DNA of 64,000 nt from Variovorax sp. SG517 (GCF_013376045.1 NZ_JABMJG010000013.1:1-64000); one strand, 5' to 3'. Positions 52,444 to 62,603 are shown, numbered from the stretch's first letter. A program made the numbers and translations. The notes: generated from the letters alone by a model not told the origin.

Positions 52444-53364
52444 ATGAGCAACGCGAACGTCACCCTCGAACTGATCGGCGCGCCCACCGACGTCGGCGCC
52501 AGCGTGCGCGGCGCCGGCATGGGGCCCGACGCGCTGCGCGTGGCGGGCCTGCCGGAGGCGCTCGCGCGGCAGGGCTATGCGGTCGTCGACCGGGGCAACC
52601 TCGCGGGGCCGGCCACGCCGTGGGCTCCGCCGGCCAACGGGCTGCGGCATCTGGACGAGGTGATCGCGTGGAACCGCGCCGTCTACGCGGCCATCGACGC
52701 CACGCTGGGCGCCGGCCACGTGCCGCTGATGATGGGCGGCGACCACTGCCTGGCCATCGGCTCGATCAGCGCGGTGGCGTGGCATGCGCGCAAGCGGGGC
52801 AAGAAGCTGCGCGTGCTGTGGCTGGATGCGCACTCCGACGTCAACACCGAGACCACCAGCCCCAGCGGCAACCTGCACGGCATGCCGGTGTCGTGCCTGC
52901 TGGGCCACGGGCCGGCGGTGCTCACGGGCTGGAGCGGCGAGCGCGCGGCGCTGCAGCACGACGCGATCCGCTTCATCGGCATCCGCAGCGTGGACGGCGA
53001 CGAGAAGGAAGCCATCCGCACGCTGGGCCTGAACGTGTTCGACATGCGCCACATCGACGAGCACGGCATGCGCACCACCATGACCGAGGCGCTGCAGGAC
53101 GTCGATGAAGACACGCACCTGCACGTGAGCTTCGACCTCGACTGCCTCGACCCCGCCGATGCGCCCGGCGTGGGCACCGGCGTGCGCGGCGGGCCCACCT
53201 ACCGCGAGATGCAGCTGTGCATGGAAATGATCGCCGACACCGGCCGGCTCGGTTCGCTCGACGTGGTGGAGCTGAACCCGGCCCTCGACGTGCGCAACCA
53301 GACGGCCGAGGTGGCCGTCGAGCTCATCGAGAGCCTGTTCGGCAAGTCGACGCTGGTGAGGTAG
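52444..53364 (+). CDS. rocF: Arginase
   Basis: Mn-dependent hydrolysis of arginine to ornithine and urea; 306 residues. All metal-binding signatures are intact: GGDHCLAIGS, WLDAHSDVNT, SFDLDCLDP and the Glu of VVELNP. GNLHGMPVSCLLG matches the arginase rather than agmatinase substrate loop. Ribosome site GAGGAG lies within the preceding gene's end. Confidence 0.93.
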   Translation: MSNANVTLELIGAPTDVGASVRGAGMGPDALRVAGLPEALARQGYAVVDRGNLAGPATPWAPPANGLRHLDEVIAWNRAVYAAIDATLGAGHVPLMMGGDHCLAIGSISAVAWHARKRGKKLRVLWLDAHSDVNTETTSPSGNLHGMPVSCLLGHGPAVLTGWSGERAALQHDAIRFIGIRSVDGDEKEAIRTLGLNVFDMRHIDEHGMRTTMTEALQDVDEDTHLHVSFDLDCLDPADAPGVGTGVRGGPTYREMQLCMEMIADTGRLGSLDVVELNPALDVRNQTAEVAVELIESLFGKSTLVR

Positions 53365-53370
53365 AAAAGC

Positions 53371-53934
53371 TCAGGGCCGCTCGACCTGCGCGGCCTTGGC
53401 GCGCGTCAGGTAGCCCTGGTAGGCCGGGATGGCAACGGCCGCCAGGATGCCCAGCCCGAAGATCACGGGCATCAGCCACGCGCCGATCAGCACGCCGATG
53501 CCGTTGGGCGGCGGCGGCGCGCCGAAGCGGTTGCGGCCCTTGGTGCCCGGCTTGAAGATCCAGATCAGCGCAACGAACGGAATCAGCGCCAGGAACAGCA
53601 TCCAGCCAGACCAGTCCATGTCGTGCGAACGCTGGATGCCGGTCAGCACGTAGAAGACCAGGTAGGGAATGGCGAGCAGGAAGGTCAGCCCTCCGATCGC
53701 GCCTTCCGACCGAGCGAGTCCGGTGACGCCGAGGATCACGCCCAGCAAGACGGCCGCGACGATGAAGATGAGGTAAGAAAAAAGCGTGTATGCCAGGAAG
53801 CGGGCGCGTCCGATGCGTCCCTTGGCGGACCACAGCTTCACCGGCTGCACGGCGTCGGTTCCGCCTTCGTAGACGTCGGCCACCGTGGAGCGGGGCGCCG
53901 CGTACGGATTGGGATTGGTGAAATCGGTCGTCAT
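53371..53934 (-). CDS. DUF805 membrane protein with pilin-like C-terminal helix
   Basis: A 187-residue inner-membrane protein. A hydrophilic head (to about 35) with the motif SAKGRIGRARFLAY starts the DUF805 domain; transmembrane helices fall at about 48-70, 82-103 and 115-130, with RSHDMDWSG and FKPGTKGRNRFG as family landmarks. The last 35 residues are a further hydrophobic helix, IFGLGILAAVAIPAYQGYL then TRAKAAQVE, strikingly like the conserved N-terminal helix of type IV pilins but at the wrong end of the protein. The ATG at 53934 follows GAGGAG. It converges with the arginase gene. Confidence 0.87.
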   Translation of the reverse strand: MTTDFTNPNPYAAPRSTVADVYEGGTDAVQPVKLWSAKGRIGRARFLAYTLFSYLIFIVAAVLLGVILGVTGLARSEGAIGGLTFLLAIPYLVFYVLTGIQRSHDMDWSGWMLFLALIPFVALIWIFKPGTKGRNRFGAPPPPNGIGVLIGAWLMPVIFGLGILAAVAIPAYQGYLTRAKAAQVERP

Positions 53935-53988
53935 GTTTTCTCTCTCCTCTGCTTTGATTTGTGAAGCACCCATTGTGGGCAAAGACCT

Positions 53989-55353
53989 TTACAAAAGGCC
54001 AGCCCTTTTGACTGCGTGGTAGCGATTCACCAGCGCCACGGCGAGGTCGGCAGGCTCCACGTCGACCGACAGCGGGTCGTTGCCGACCACGCGCGCGAAG
54101 GCGTCGCGGCGCGACTGCTCGAAGAGGTGCGCCCCCGCCACGTCGACCGCGTCGCGCGCATGCACCAGCGGCTGGCTGGCGATGTGGCCCAGCACGCGCT
54201 CGCGCAGGCTCGCCACCAGCACCAGGTGCTTGCGGCGCAGCAGCTTGATGGCGGGGCGCAGCTCGGCGGCGTCCTCGTCGCGGAAGTTGGTCAGCACGAT
54301 GACCAGCGCGCGCCGCTTCTGCACCCGCAGCAGTTCCTGCGCGGCCAGCAGGTAGTCGGAATGGGTGGCGCCGGGCTGGATGTCGTGCAGCCGGTTCATC
54401 AGCGCATTGAGCGTGGCGCTGCCCTTGCGCGGGGCGAAGTCGCGGCGCTCTTCGGGCGGACAGCCGAAGGTCATGGCGCCGACTTCGTCGCCCTCCTTCA
54501 GCGCGACGTAGCTCAGCAGCATCAGCGCGTTGAGCGCCTCGTCGAAGTGGCTGCTGGCCTTCAGCGCCAGCGCGCCTTCGTCGGCGCGCATGCGGCGGCC
54601 GCAGTCGAGCAGGAACAGCACGCACTGGTCGCGGTCGTCCTGGAACTCGCGCACGATGGGCCTGCGCTGGCGCTGCGTGGCCTTCCAGTCGATGTGGCGC
54701 AGCGAGTCGCCGGTCTTGTAGTCGGCCAGCTGCCGGAAGTCGGTGCCCAGCCCGCGCTGCGCATAGGTCTTGATGCCGATCTGCGCGAGCCGCCGGTCCC
54801 CCGAGAGCCATGCATAGCGCGCGAGCGCCGCGAAGTTGGGATACACGCGCAGCCGGCGCGGCTCGCCGAGCGTCTGCCGCATCTCGAAGCAGCCGAGACG
54901 GGTGCGCCAGCGCAGCTGCGTGGCGCCGAACTGCGCGACGCCGCGCTGCGTGGCGGTGGCCGTGTAGCGCAGCGCGACGCGCGAGAGCGCCGGCACCGTG
55001 TGCTCCTGCGGCAGGCCCTCGAAGGCGAAGTGCATGTCGAGCTCGTCGAACACCGACACCCGCCAGGCCTGGGGGCCTTCATTGACCAGCGTGAGCGTCA
55101 GCACGGTGGGCACGCCGAGCGAGAACGCGCCCGGCAGGTTGCGTTCGATGCGCAGCGGCGCCGCGCGCCATGCGCGCAGGCTGCTCCACAGGTCGAAGCC
55201 GGCGAGCACGAAACCCAGCGCCAGCAGCACGCCCGCCGCGACGGCGACGTAGTCCAGCGGCGCGCCCAGCAGCAGCGCCACCGCGGCGGCCGCGCTCAGG
55301 CCGGCCAGCGCCAGCACGGGCGCGCGCGCGGGAATCGGAATGGCAGCTCGCAT
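53989..55353 (-). CDS. DUF58 protein (MoxR-associated, vWA-like)
   Basis: A 454-residue membrane-anchored protein: two hydrophobic segments at about 12-50, a beta-rich region, then the DUF58 core GTDFRQLADYKTGDSLRHID and WKATQRQRRPIVREFQDDRD, then LLDCGRRM at the position of the vWA metal site. DUF58 proteins are encoded with MoxR ATPases and are thought to be their client or adaptor. It is the last gene of the operon that runs leftward from about 61.5 kb. Confidence 0.87.
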   Translation of the reverse strand: MRAAIPIPARAPVLALAGLSAAAAVALLLGAPLDYVAVAAGVLLALGFVLAGFDLWSSLRAWRAAPLRIERNLPGAFSLGVPTVLTLTLVNEGPQAWRVSVFDELDMHFAFEGLPQEHTVPALSRVALRYTATATQRGVAQFGATQLRWRTRLGCFEMRQTLGEPRRLRVYPNFAALARYAWLSGDRRLAQIGIKTYAQRGLGTDFRQLADYKTGDSLRHIDWKATQRQRRPIVREFQDDRDQCVLFLLDCGRRMRADEGALALKASSHFDEALNALMLLSYVALKEGDEVGAMTFGCPPEERRDFAPRKGSATLNALMNRLHDIQPGATHSDYLLAAQELLRVQKRRALVIVLTNFRDEDAAELRPAIKLLRRKHLVLVASLRERVLGHIASQPLVHARDAVDVAGAHLFEQSRRDAFARVVGNDPLSVDVEPADLAVALVNRYHAVKRAGLL

Positions 55354-55364
55354 CCGCGCGGTGC

Positions 55365-56360
<996 letters not shown>

Positions 56361-56374
56361 GGGCGTCTCTCGGT

Positions 56375-57661
56375 TCAGGATGAAGAGGAAGAAGAAGGTG
56401 ATGAAGAGGAGGAAGGCCGGGGCGTGAACGGCCCGTTGGCGTCGAGCCGCCTGCGCGCGGTTTCGAGCACCTCCAGGTCCACCGCCATGCCGCCGGCATG
56501 CCGGGCTCGCGCGCCGTCCATCGCGCGCGCGAGCATGGCCGCGTCCAGGCCAGTCGCCTGGGCGATGGCGGCCGCGCGCGCCGCGGCATCGCGATGGGCA
56601 TGGCCGCGCAGCTGGCGGCGGGCGGATTCGTCGAGCGCGCGCAGCTGCGCCGCGTGCAGTGCCTGTGCGCCGTGCATGTGCAGGAAGCCGGCGGTGCCGC
56701 GCACCTGCTCTGCCATGGAGCGCCGGTGCGTGCCGGCGGAAGGCGCCAGTGGCCCGAAGCGCACGGCCGCGCGCCACAGCGCGAATGCCAGCGCCAGCAT
56801 GCCGACGACCAGCGCCACCCAGCCCCGGTTCCAGATCCAGAGCATGAAGGGCTCGCGTGTCTCCTCGACGACGAACCACACCTCCGCCCCGCTGCGCGCC
56901 TGCACGGCCGCGGCGGCGAACAACGCGTTGTCGGCGCGCAGCAGGTTCTCGTTGTGCCACAGGCCCCAGGGCATCACGGTGACGGTGCCCCGGCCGACCC
57001 GCACGCGGATCGCCTCCGTGGTGCCGCGCGCGCCGAGCACGGCCCACAGCGGCGGCGGCTGCCTGTCTGCAGCGCGGTAGTGCGACGACGTCCACCATGC
57101 GCAGATGCGGAAGCTGCGTCCGCCGGCATAGCTCGCGGGCACGGTGCCGGGCTCCGTGACGGCGTGGCAGTCCGAGTCCTTGGGCGGCGGCTCGAAGCGG
57201 CGCGAGGCGGGTTTTTTCTTCTTCGGATCGGGAGCGACCTTCTTCTCGTCCGACGCCGGCTGCTTCTCGCGGACCAGCGGAAGCCAGTCTTCCAGCTGCT
57301 CGCCGCTGACCAGGTAGTTGGGGATCACCAGGTGCCCGCCCTGCTCCACCCATTCGCGCAGGCGCCGGCCGCGCTCGGGGAACATGTCCCAGTAGCTGGA
57401 GGCGAGCACCAGCCGCGCCTGCGCGGGCGGCATGGCGTCGAGGCTCTCGCGCCTGACCACCTTCATGCCGAGTTCGCGCAGCATGGCCTGCGCGCCGTAG
57501 AACCGGTTCTTCCTGGCTTCGCCGCTCGCGGGCGTGGGCACCTCGGTGTCCGCCCATTCGGTGGCGGAGACCAGCCAGAAGCCGACCAGCGCCACCACCA
57601 GCACCGCGAGGATGCGGACCACCCAGGCGCTGTTGTTGTTGCTGCTGCTGGTGCTGCTCAT
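56375..57661 (-). CDS. DUF4350 membrane protein
   Basis: A 428-residue protein with an N-terminal transmembrane helix (about 14-33), a periplasmic DUF4350 part (RKNRFYGAQAMLRELGMKVV, then LVLASSYWDMFPERGRRLREWV and GGHLVIPNYL), a second helix at about 268-290, and a cytosolic basic helical domain. DUF4350 has a rhodanese/GATase-like fold and travels with MoxR-DUF58 genes. A Lys/Pro insert (DPKKKKPASRR) and a terminal run of Ser residues are unusual. Its start overlaps the DUF4129 stop (ATGA). Confidence 0.82.
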   Translation of the reverse strand: MSSTSSSNNNSAWVVRILAVLVVALVGFWLVSATEWADTEVPTPASGEARKNRFYGAQAMLRELGMKVVRRESLDAMPPAQARLVLASSYWDMFPERGRRLREWVEQGGHLVIPNYLVSGEQLEDWLPLVREKQPASDEKKVAPDPKKKKPASRRFEPPPKDSDCHAVTEPGTVPASYAGGRSFRICAWWTSSHYRAADRQPPPLWAVLGARGTTEAIRVRVGRGTVTVMPWGLWHNENLLRADNALFAAAAVQARSGAEVWFVVEETREPFMLWIWNRGWVALVVGMLALAFALWRAAVRFGPLAPSAGTHRRSMAEQVRGTAGFLHMHGAQALHAAQLRALDESARRQLRGHAHRDAAARAAAIAQATGLDAAMLARAMDGARARHAGGMAVDLEVLETARRRLDANGPFTPRPSSSSSPSSSSSS

Positions 57662-58425
57662 GCGGCCGCGCCCTTCAGTCCGTCGGCAGGCGCGCTGGCA
57701 GCGGCAGCCGTGTCGGGCAGGTGCAGGTCGAACTCGCCGCAGATCGCCAGCACCTGCGCCGTGCCGGGCAGCCGGCCGCCGTACGCGGCCAGTTGCCAGG
57801 CATCAACCAGCCGCACGAAGAAGGCCTGCGCCTCGGGCGCGAGCCGCGTCGCGGCGAGCGCCACGCACTCGCCCTCCGTGCTCGCGGCACGCACCGGCAC
57901 ACCGTGCGCATGTGCCAGGCGCGACAACGCCCCGCGATACAGCAGCGACAGCGCCGGGCGCTGCTGCCCGCGCTGCCAGAGCCCGGCCGCGGCATTGCCG
58001 ACGTCGTCCGGCAGGCTCTCGGGCCGGATGTCGAGGCTGCCGACATGGCTGGGCAGCAGCGCCTTGCCCGGCCGCGCACCGCCGGCGCGCACCCGCACCC
58101 AGCGATGCAGCCGGACCACCAGCCATGCCACCGCCAGCGCCGCCAGCCCCCAGATCAGCCACCGCGCCCCCTCGGCCACCGCCCGCACGAAATCGCGCAG
58201 CCAGTCGAGGCCGCCCGTCTTCTTCTCGGGCTCCTCTTCCTCTTCGTCGCGGTCCTTGAAGCGCAGCTGCTTCTCGGTCTTGGTGCCGGGCATGTTCGGG
58301 TCGGCACGCACCTTGTCGATCGCAGCCTGCACCTGCTCGCGCGTCGATGCAGCACCATCCGCAGCCATGGCCGCCGAAGGCGCCATCCCCCCCACGCACA
58401 ACAACACGAGCAGAGCAACGATCAC
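57658..58425 (-). CDS. DUF4129 membrane protein
   Basis: A 255-residue protein: signal or anchor helix at the N-terminus (ALLVLLCVGGMAPSAAMA), an acidic stretch (DRDEEEEEPEKK), a transmembrane helix (LIWGLAALAVAWLVVRL), and the DUF4129 cytosolic domain with ALSLLYRGALSRLAHAHGV. A GTG start at 58425 is chosen because it begins the signal helix right after a GGAAGGGG ribosome site; longer readings would translate the intergenic repeat at 58434-58526. Part of the MoxR operon. Confidence 0.78.
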   Translation of the reverse strand: MIVALLVLLCVGGMAPSAAMAADGAASTREQVQAAIDKVRADPNMPGTKTEKQLRFKDRDEEEEEPEKKTGGLDWLRDFVRAVAEGARWLIWGLAALAVAWLVVRLHRWVRVRAGGARPGKALLPSHVGSLDIRPESLPDDVGNAAAGLWQRGQQRPALSLLYRGALSRLAHAHGVPVRAASTEGECVALAATRLAPEAQAFFVRLVDAWQLAAYGGRLPGTAQVLAICGEFDLHLPDTAAAASAPADGLKGAAA

Positions 58426-58433
58426 GCCCCTTC

Positions 58434-58526
58434 CAGGGATACCGCGGAACCGGCTTTGCCGGGCCGCCGGTATCGCCCCCTGCAAGGGGGTTGGCGAAGC
58501 GACACGAAGTGCGCGAAGCCTGGGGG
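58434..58526 (-). repeat. Dispersed GC-rich intergenic repeat, copy C, inside the MoxR operon
   Basis: Read on the minus strand: CCCCCAGGCTTCGCGC, ACTTCGTGTCGCTTCGCCAA, then CCCCCTTGCAGGGGGC, then GGCCCGGCAAAGCCGGTTCC and GCGGTATCCC. It fills almost exactly the gap between two operon genes and ends just before the ribosome site of the DUF4129 gene. The hairpins could affect relative expression. Confidence 0.8.
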
Positions 58527-58528
58527 TG

Positions 58529-59260
58529 CTACCTGAACCCACGACGGAACTCCTGCTCGATGTCCCAGGCCTCGAGTTCCACCCGGCGGTTGAGGTACAT
58601 CGCGAAACCCGCCGCCACGTAGAACGGCTCCAGCACGCCGACGACGAGCGCATATGCGCCGGCAGTCAGGAGGCTCTGCAGCAGCGTGTCCGACTGCGTG
58701 AGCCAGCCGAACAGGTCGCGCGTGCCGCCCTCGGGCGCGAACCAGAACAGCAGCGACAGCAGGCAGATGTCGAGCGCCATCTCGGCATTCGCGAAGACCA
58801 GCTGCATCCCCGTGGCCGCGCCGCGGCGTCCGCGCAGCAGCTGCGCGCGCCGCTTGCGCCGGGCGCTGCCGCGTTGTCCTTCGAGCTGCTCGATGGCCTG
58901 GGTGAACGAACGCCAGGGCGAGAAGCGCCGCCACAGCAGCGTGCGCAGCAGCTGCCCGCCCCACACGGTGCGGCGGTTGGCCCACAGGTCGGACCAGCGC
59001 GTCTCCTGTCCGAACACGGCGCGCGAATGCACGAAGAGCAGGCTGCGGTCGAGCCAGGGCTTGAGCCAGAAGATCAGCAGGCTGGGCAGCCAGCCGGCGA
59101 TCTCCACCGTGCTGAGGGCCAGCAGCAGCATCACGACATGCACCGGCAGGAAGGTGCGCCACACCGAGCGCGCATGGCTGCGCACCAGCTGCGCGCCCAG
59201 GTCGGCAGCCTCGGCCATGGGCCGCGGCCGCAGCGCGATGGCGAGGCCGTCAACCTGCAT
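58529..59260 (-). CDS. Unrecognised polytopic membrane protein of the MoxR operon
   Basis: A 243-residue inner-membrane protein with about four hydrophobic segments (about 45-65, 60-78, 165-185 and 200-225) separated by a strongly basic middle (RGSARRKRRAQLLRGRRGA). I do not recognise the family; related open frames are typically found between DUF4129 and SpoIIM-like genes. The ATG at 59260 follows GGGAG and overlaps the end of the SpoIIM-like gene by 11 bases. Confidence 0.75.
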   Translation of the reverse strand: MQVDGLAIALRPRPMAEAADLGAQLVRSHARSVWRTFLPVHVVMLLLALSTVEIAGWLPSLLIFWLKPWLDRSLLFVHSRAVFGQETRWSDLWANRRTVWGGQLLRTLLWRRFSPWRSFTQAIEQLEGQRGSARRKRRAQLLRGRRGAATGMQLVFANAEMALDICLLSLLFWFAPEGGTRDLFGWLTQSDTLLQSLLTAGAYALVVGVLEPFYVAAGFAMYLNRRVELEAWDIEQEFRRGFR

Positions 59261-60239
59261 CGTCGTCTCCCCGCTTCGCACTGGCGCGCGGCCGGCCCTG
59301 CCAGCCCAGGTAGGCCAGCACCAGCACCCAGCAGGCGCCGCCCACGCCGTACTTCACCGCCGGCGCGATCCAGCGCGCCGAGGACCAGAAGGCCTCGACC
59401 GCCGCGGCGGCCAGCAGCAGCCCGATGACGCCGTAGACGATCACCACCGCATGGCGCGCCGCCAGCCGCAGCGCCTCGAGCCGCGTGTGCCGCCCCGGCG
59501 CCACCCACGAATAGCCGAGCCGCAGGCCCGCCGCGCCGGCCAGCACGATGGCGGTGAGCTCGAAGGCCGAGTGCGTGACCACGAAGGAGAGGAAGTTCCG
59601 GGCATGCCCCGCCCCGATCAGGTAGCCGCCCACGGCACCGATCTGCACCCCGTTGAACACCACCACCGCCGCGCTGCCCACGCCGGCGAAGATGCCCGCC
59701 GCGAAGCAGCGGAAGCCGATGCCGATGTTGTGCATGATGTAGAAGCCGAACATCTGCCAGTCGTCGCCCGCGCTGCGCGTGCGGCCCAACGACTCGGCGC
59801 TGTCGCTGTACATCGAGTCGAACTCCTGCACCGAGTTGGCGTCCAGCAGGTGCAGGATGAAGCCCGGGTCGCGCCAGGCCGCCCAGCCCGCCATCAGCAG
59901 CGGCAGCACGAACATCAGCGCGGAGACCAGCAGGTAGGCGCGATGCGCCCGCACCGCCTCGGGAAAATCGACCAGCGCCAGCCGCGCGAAGCGCGCGAGG
60001 CCGTAGTCATGCCGGCGGTAGATCAGCCGGTGCGCGCTCTGCGTGAGGCCCTCGAGCCGCTGCGTGAGGTGGATCGGATAGGCGCGCGCCTGCGCCAGCG
60101 CGAGGTGCTCGCACACGCGGCGGTACAGCGTGGCGAGCCGGGCGCCGTCGAACTTGCGCTTGGTCTCGGCCGTGCGGATGACGGCTTCGAGCTCGGCCCA
60201 CAGGGGCGCGTAGGCAGCCTCGAAATCGAGCGGTGTCAT
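59250..60239 (-). CDS. Stage II sporulation protein M-like membrane protein
   Basis: A 329-residue polytopic protein. A helical cytosolic N-terminus (about 1-105, LYRRVCEHLALAQARAY) is followed by about five transmembrane helices with the SpoIIM-type core GFYIMHNIGIGFRCFAAGIF, VFNGVQIGAVGGYL and VVTHSAFELTAIVLAGAAGL. In non-sporulating bacteria such proteins sit with MoxR, DUF58 and RDD genes and have no known role in sporulation. Start overlaps the RDD gene stop by four bases. Confidence 0.86.
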   Translation of the reverse strand: MTPLDFEAAYAPLWAELEAVIRTAETKRKFDGARLATLYRRVCEHLALAQARAYPIHLTQRLEGLTQSAHRLIYRRHDYGLARFARLALVDFPEAVRAHRAYLLVSALMFVLPLLMAGWAAWRDPGFILHLLDANSVQEFDSMYSDSAESLGRTRSAGDDWQMFGFYIMHNIGIGFRCFAAGIFAGVGSAAVVVFNGVQIGAVGGYLIGAGHARNFLSFVVTHSAFELTAIVLAGAAGLRLGYSWVAPGRHTRLEALRLAARHAVVIVYGVIGLLLAAAAVEAFWSSARWIAPAVKYGVGGACWVLVLAYLGWQGRPRASAKRGDDDAG

Positions 60240-60976
60240 CGCGCCGCCCTTCCCTGCGCATCGGCATTGGCGCCGGCACCTGCACCGGCGCGCCGGCCCA
60301 GCACCCACTGCGCCACGCCGAGCAGGCGCTGCGACGCGGAGGCGCCGGTGGTGTCGGGGCCCAGCACCGGCTCGGCGACGCGGGCGAGTTCGTCGAAGCG
60401 CTCCGGCGTGAGGCGCGTGGCGCGCCCGGCCCACGAGACGATGGCCATCTGCTCGCGCGCCGACAGCGGCCGCGCGGGCGCCTGAGGTTCGGCCGGCGGC
60501 AGGCTGCCGTGCAGGCTCACCTGGTCGCTGAACACCACCAGCGTGCCGGCGGCCAGGTCGCCCAGGCGCTTGCTGTCGTGGCGCCACAGCATCGACACGA
60601 TGCCCGCCCCATAGAAGGAAGGCACGAAGTCGGCCGCGCGCAGCAGGTTGCGCGTGAGCGCGGCGGCGGGCGTGACCGGCAGGCCCGAGTCCATCACCAC
60701 GCGCAGGCCCATCACCCGCTTGCCGGGCGTGGCCGCCGCTCGCGTGAGCTCGAAGATCACCGGGTAGAACCACTCCAGGCAGAAGTAGGCGATCAGCAGA
60801 ATGCCGAAGCCCATCTTGCCGAGCATGCCGACGGTGATGGAGATCGCGACGAAGATGCCGAGCCGGATCGCGAAGTCGATCAGGTAGGCCAGCCCGCGCG
60901 CGACCAGCCCGGCCGGGCGCAGCGAGAGCGCGATGCCTTCGGGGGTCTCGGCGGTGTAGAGCGTGTCGAGGCGCAC
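60236..60976 (-). CDS. RDD-family membrane protein
   Basis: A 246-residue protein with an RDD domain: PAGLVARGLAYLIDFAIRLG near residue 22, helices at about 32-70 and a GKRVMGLRVVMDSGLPVT loop near residue 85. The C-terminal 90 residues are cytosolic and hydrophilic. RDD domains occur in predicted ion transporters or membrane scaffolds. It is second in the operon, 16 bases after the small RDD gene. Confidence 0.87.
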   Translation of the reverse strand: MRLDTLYTAETPEGIALSLRPAGLVARGLAYLIDFAIRLGIFVAISITVGMLGKMGFGILLIAYFCLEWFYPVIFELTRAAATPGKRVMGLRVVMDSGLPVTPAAALTRNLLRAADFVPSFYGAGIVSMLWRHDSKRLGDLAAGTLVVFSDQVSLHGSLPPAEPQAPARPLSAREQMAIVSWAGRATRLTPERFDELARVAEPVLGPDTTGASASQRLLGVAQWVLGRRAGAGAGANADAQGRAAR

Positions 60977-60992
60977 TGCGGTCGCGCCCGGC

Positions 60993-61511
60993 TCAGGCTT
61001 GCAGCACGACGGTGTCGGCGATCTGGTCGTGCAGGCAGCGGCGCGACGCGCGGAAGATGAAGAGGCAGTCGATCAGCACGTAGATGGGCCCGAGCAGCGG
61101 CCAGATGCTGGTGAAGAACAACGGGCCGTCGCGCAGCGCGAGGATGCGGCCGATCTGCGCGCGCGAACCGTCGGGCCGCGCGATGCGGATCTTGAACAGC
61201 GCCTTGCCGATGGTCTGGCCGCGGGTGGCCAGCAGGTAGCCGTGCAGCACGAGGTAGAGGACGACGCCGGAAGCCGCGCTGGAGATGCGCGGCTCCCACA
61301 TGCCGAGGCCGTCGTCTTCCCAGAGATTGATGGGCGTGAATGTCGCAAGGAGCCAGATCGCCGCGATGGAAATGCCCGCGTCGAGCATCGCAGAGAGGAA
61401 GCGCGTGCCGCGCGATGCGAGCTCACCCGGCTGCGCGCCGCCAGGCGGCACCACGTCTTCCACATGGGATTGCGGAGGCGCGTAGCGCGCGTCCTGCGAC
61501 TTGTCTTCCAT
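60993..61511 (-). CDS. Small RDD-family membrane protein
   Basis: A 172-residue protein: hydrophilic head to residue 33, then RDD landmarks LASRGTRFLSAMLDAGISIA and TRGQTIGKALFKIRIARPDG, three to four hydrophobic segments, and a Cys-containing end. It is probably the first gene of the operon running leftward to DUF58; the transcription start would lie in 61512-61583, where I see no clear boxes. Confidence 0.87.
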   Translation of the reverse strand: MEDKSQDARYAPPQSHVEDVVPPGGAQPGELASRGTRFLSAMLDAGISIAAIWLLATFTPINLWEDDGLGMWEPRISSAASGVVLYLVLHGYLLATRGQTIGKALFKIRIARPDGSRAQIGRILALRDGPLFFTSIWPLLGPIYVLIDCLFIFRASRRCLHDQIADTVVLQA

Positions 61512-61583
61512 GCCCGTCCCTCTCCGAAACGAATGAATTTTCGGAAGATTCTAGGACGTTCGATGTCGGCGGCGGCCGGAGGA

Positions 61584-62603
61584 CTACGCCGGCGGACGGG
61601 CGGCGATGACCGCCTGCAAGCGCCGCAGGTCGTCGAGCAGCAGGTTCAGCGGCGCGGCCAGCAGCGCGTTCGATGCCTCGTGTCGCGACGAAGCCTGCGC
61701 GGCGCAGCGGGCCAGTTCGCCCAGGTCGTGAGGGGCGGACTGGCCCGCGAGCGCGTCGGCCATGCCGGCGATGGCCGCACCCGCCGCGCCTGCCGCTTGC
61801 GACACCTCGGCCTGCGCCCCAGGTGCCAGCCGCAACACGCGGTCGAGCACCGTGGCGTCCTGGAAGATGCGCGCCGCCAGCCTGGCCTTGTCGCGATAGC
61901 TGCCGCCGGTGCCGCCGCGGCGCCACCACCGGGCCTCCAGGTCGGCGCTGCCGGCCAGCGCGGCCAGCGCGGCCAGGCGGCCCAGCGACGCGCGCGTGCC
62001 TGCCTGGATGCGCTCGATCTCCGCCGCATCGCTCGTCCGCCGCGACGCCGACATCCGTCTGCCGATGCCGCGCAGCAGCGCCGCGCAGCCCTCGTCGAAG
62101 CGCATGCCCGCGTGGTACTCCGACATCACCGTCGAAACCACCAGCGCCACGCCCACGCCGATGCCGATCTGCGCCAGGCGAAGCAGCGCCACCTGCAGCG
62201 CCGAATGGCCCGGAATGCCGCCCGCCGACAGGATGATCAGCGCCGCCACCGGCGCGCTGCGCATGCCCGGCACGGACACGCTGGCGAAGGACAGCAGCAT
62301 GACCAGGCCGAGCGTGGTCGCGAGCACCGGCGCGCCATGGTGATGCAGATAGACGCCGGCAAGCCCGACGAGCGCGCCGGCGGCGGTGCCGCGCACGCGG
62401 TCCCACCCTGCGTCGAGCGTGGAACCGGCGCTCGGGCGCATGACGATCAGCACGCTCATCACGGCCCAGAAGCTCTCGGGCAGATGCAATGCCGTCGCCA
62501 CGCCCCAAGCGATGGCGACGGCGGCCACAAGCTGCGCGCCGGAGCGCCAGCGGCCATGCCGCCAGGGAGCGGCGAGGCGCTGCAGTGCGCTCGTGCCCAT
62601 CAT
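61584..62603 (-). CDS. FUSC-family membrane protein, putative aromatic acid efflux
   Basis: A 339-residue protein with about six transmembrane helices in the first 165 residues (LHLPESFWAVMSVLIVMRPS, then GTAAGALVGLAGVYLHH) and a cytosolic helical domain after. This is the fusaric-acid-resistance (FUSC) fold of AaeB-like exporters, but about half the length of AaeB. It starts inside the marR stop (ATGA at 62600-62603), so the regulator and the exporter are translated together. Confidence 0.83.
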   Translation of the reverse strand: MMGTSALQRLAAPWRHGRWRSGAQLVAAVAIAWGVATALHLPESFWAVMSVLIVMRPSAGSTLDAGWDRVRGTAAGALVGLAGVYLHHHGAPVLATTLGLVMLLSFASVSVPGMRSAPVAALIILSAGGIPGHSALQVALLRLAQIGIGVGVALVVSTVMSEYHAGMRFDEGCAALLRGIGRRMSASRRTSDAAEIERIQAGTRASLGRLAALAALAGSADLEARWWRRGGTGGSYRDKARLAARIFQDATVLDRVLRLAPGAQAEVSQAAGAAGAAIAGMADALAGQSAPHDLGELARCAAQASSRHEASNALLAAPLNLLLDDLRRLQAVIAARPPA

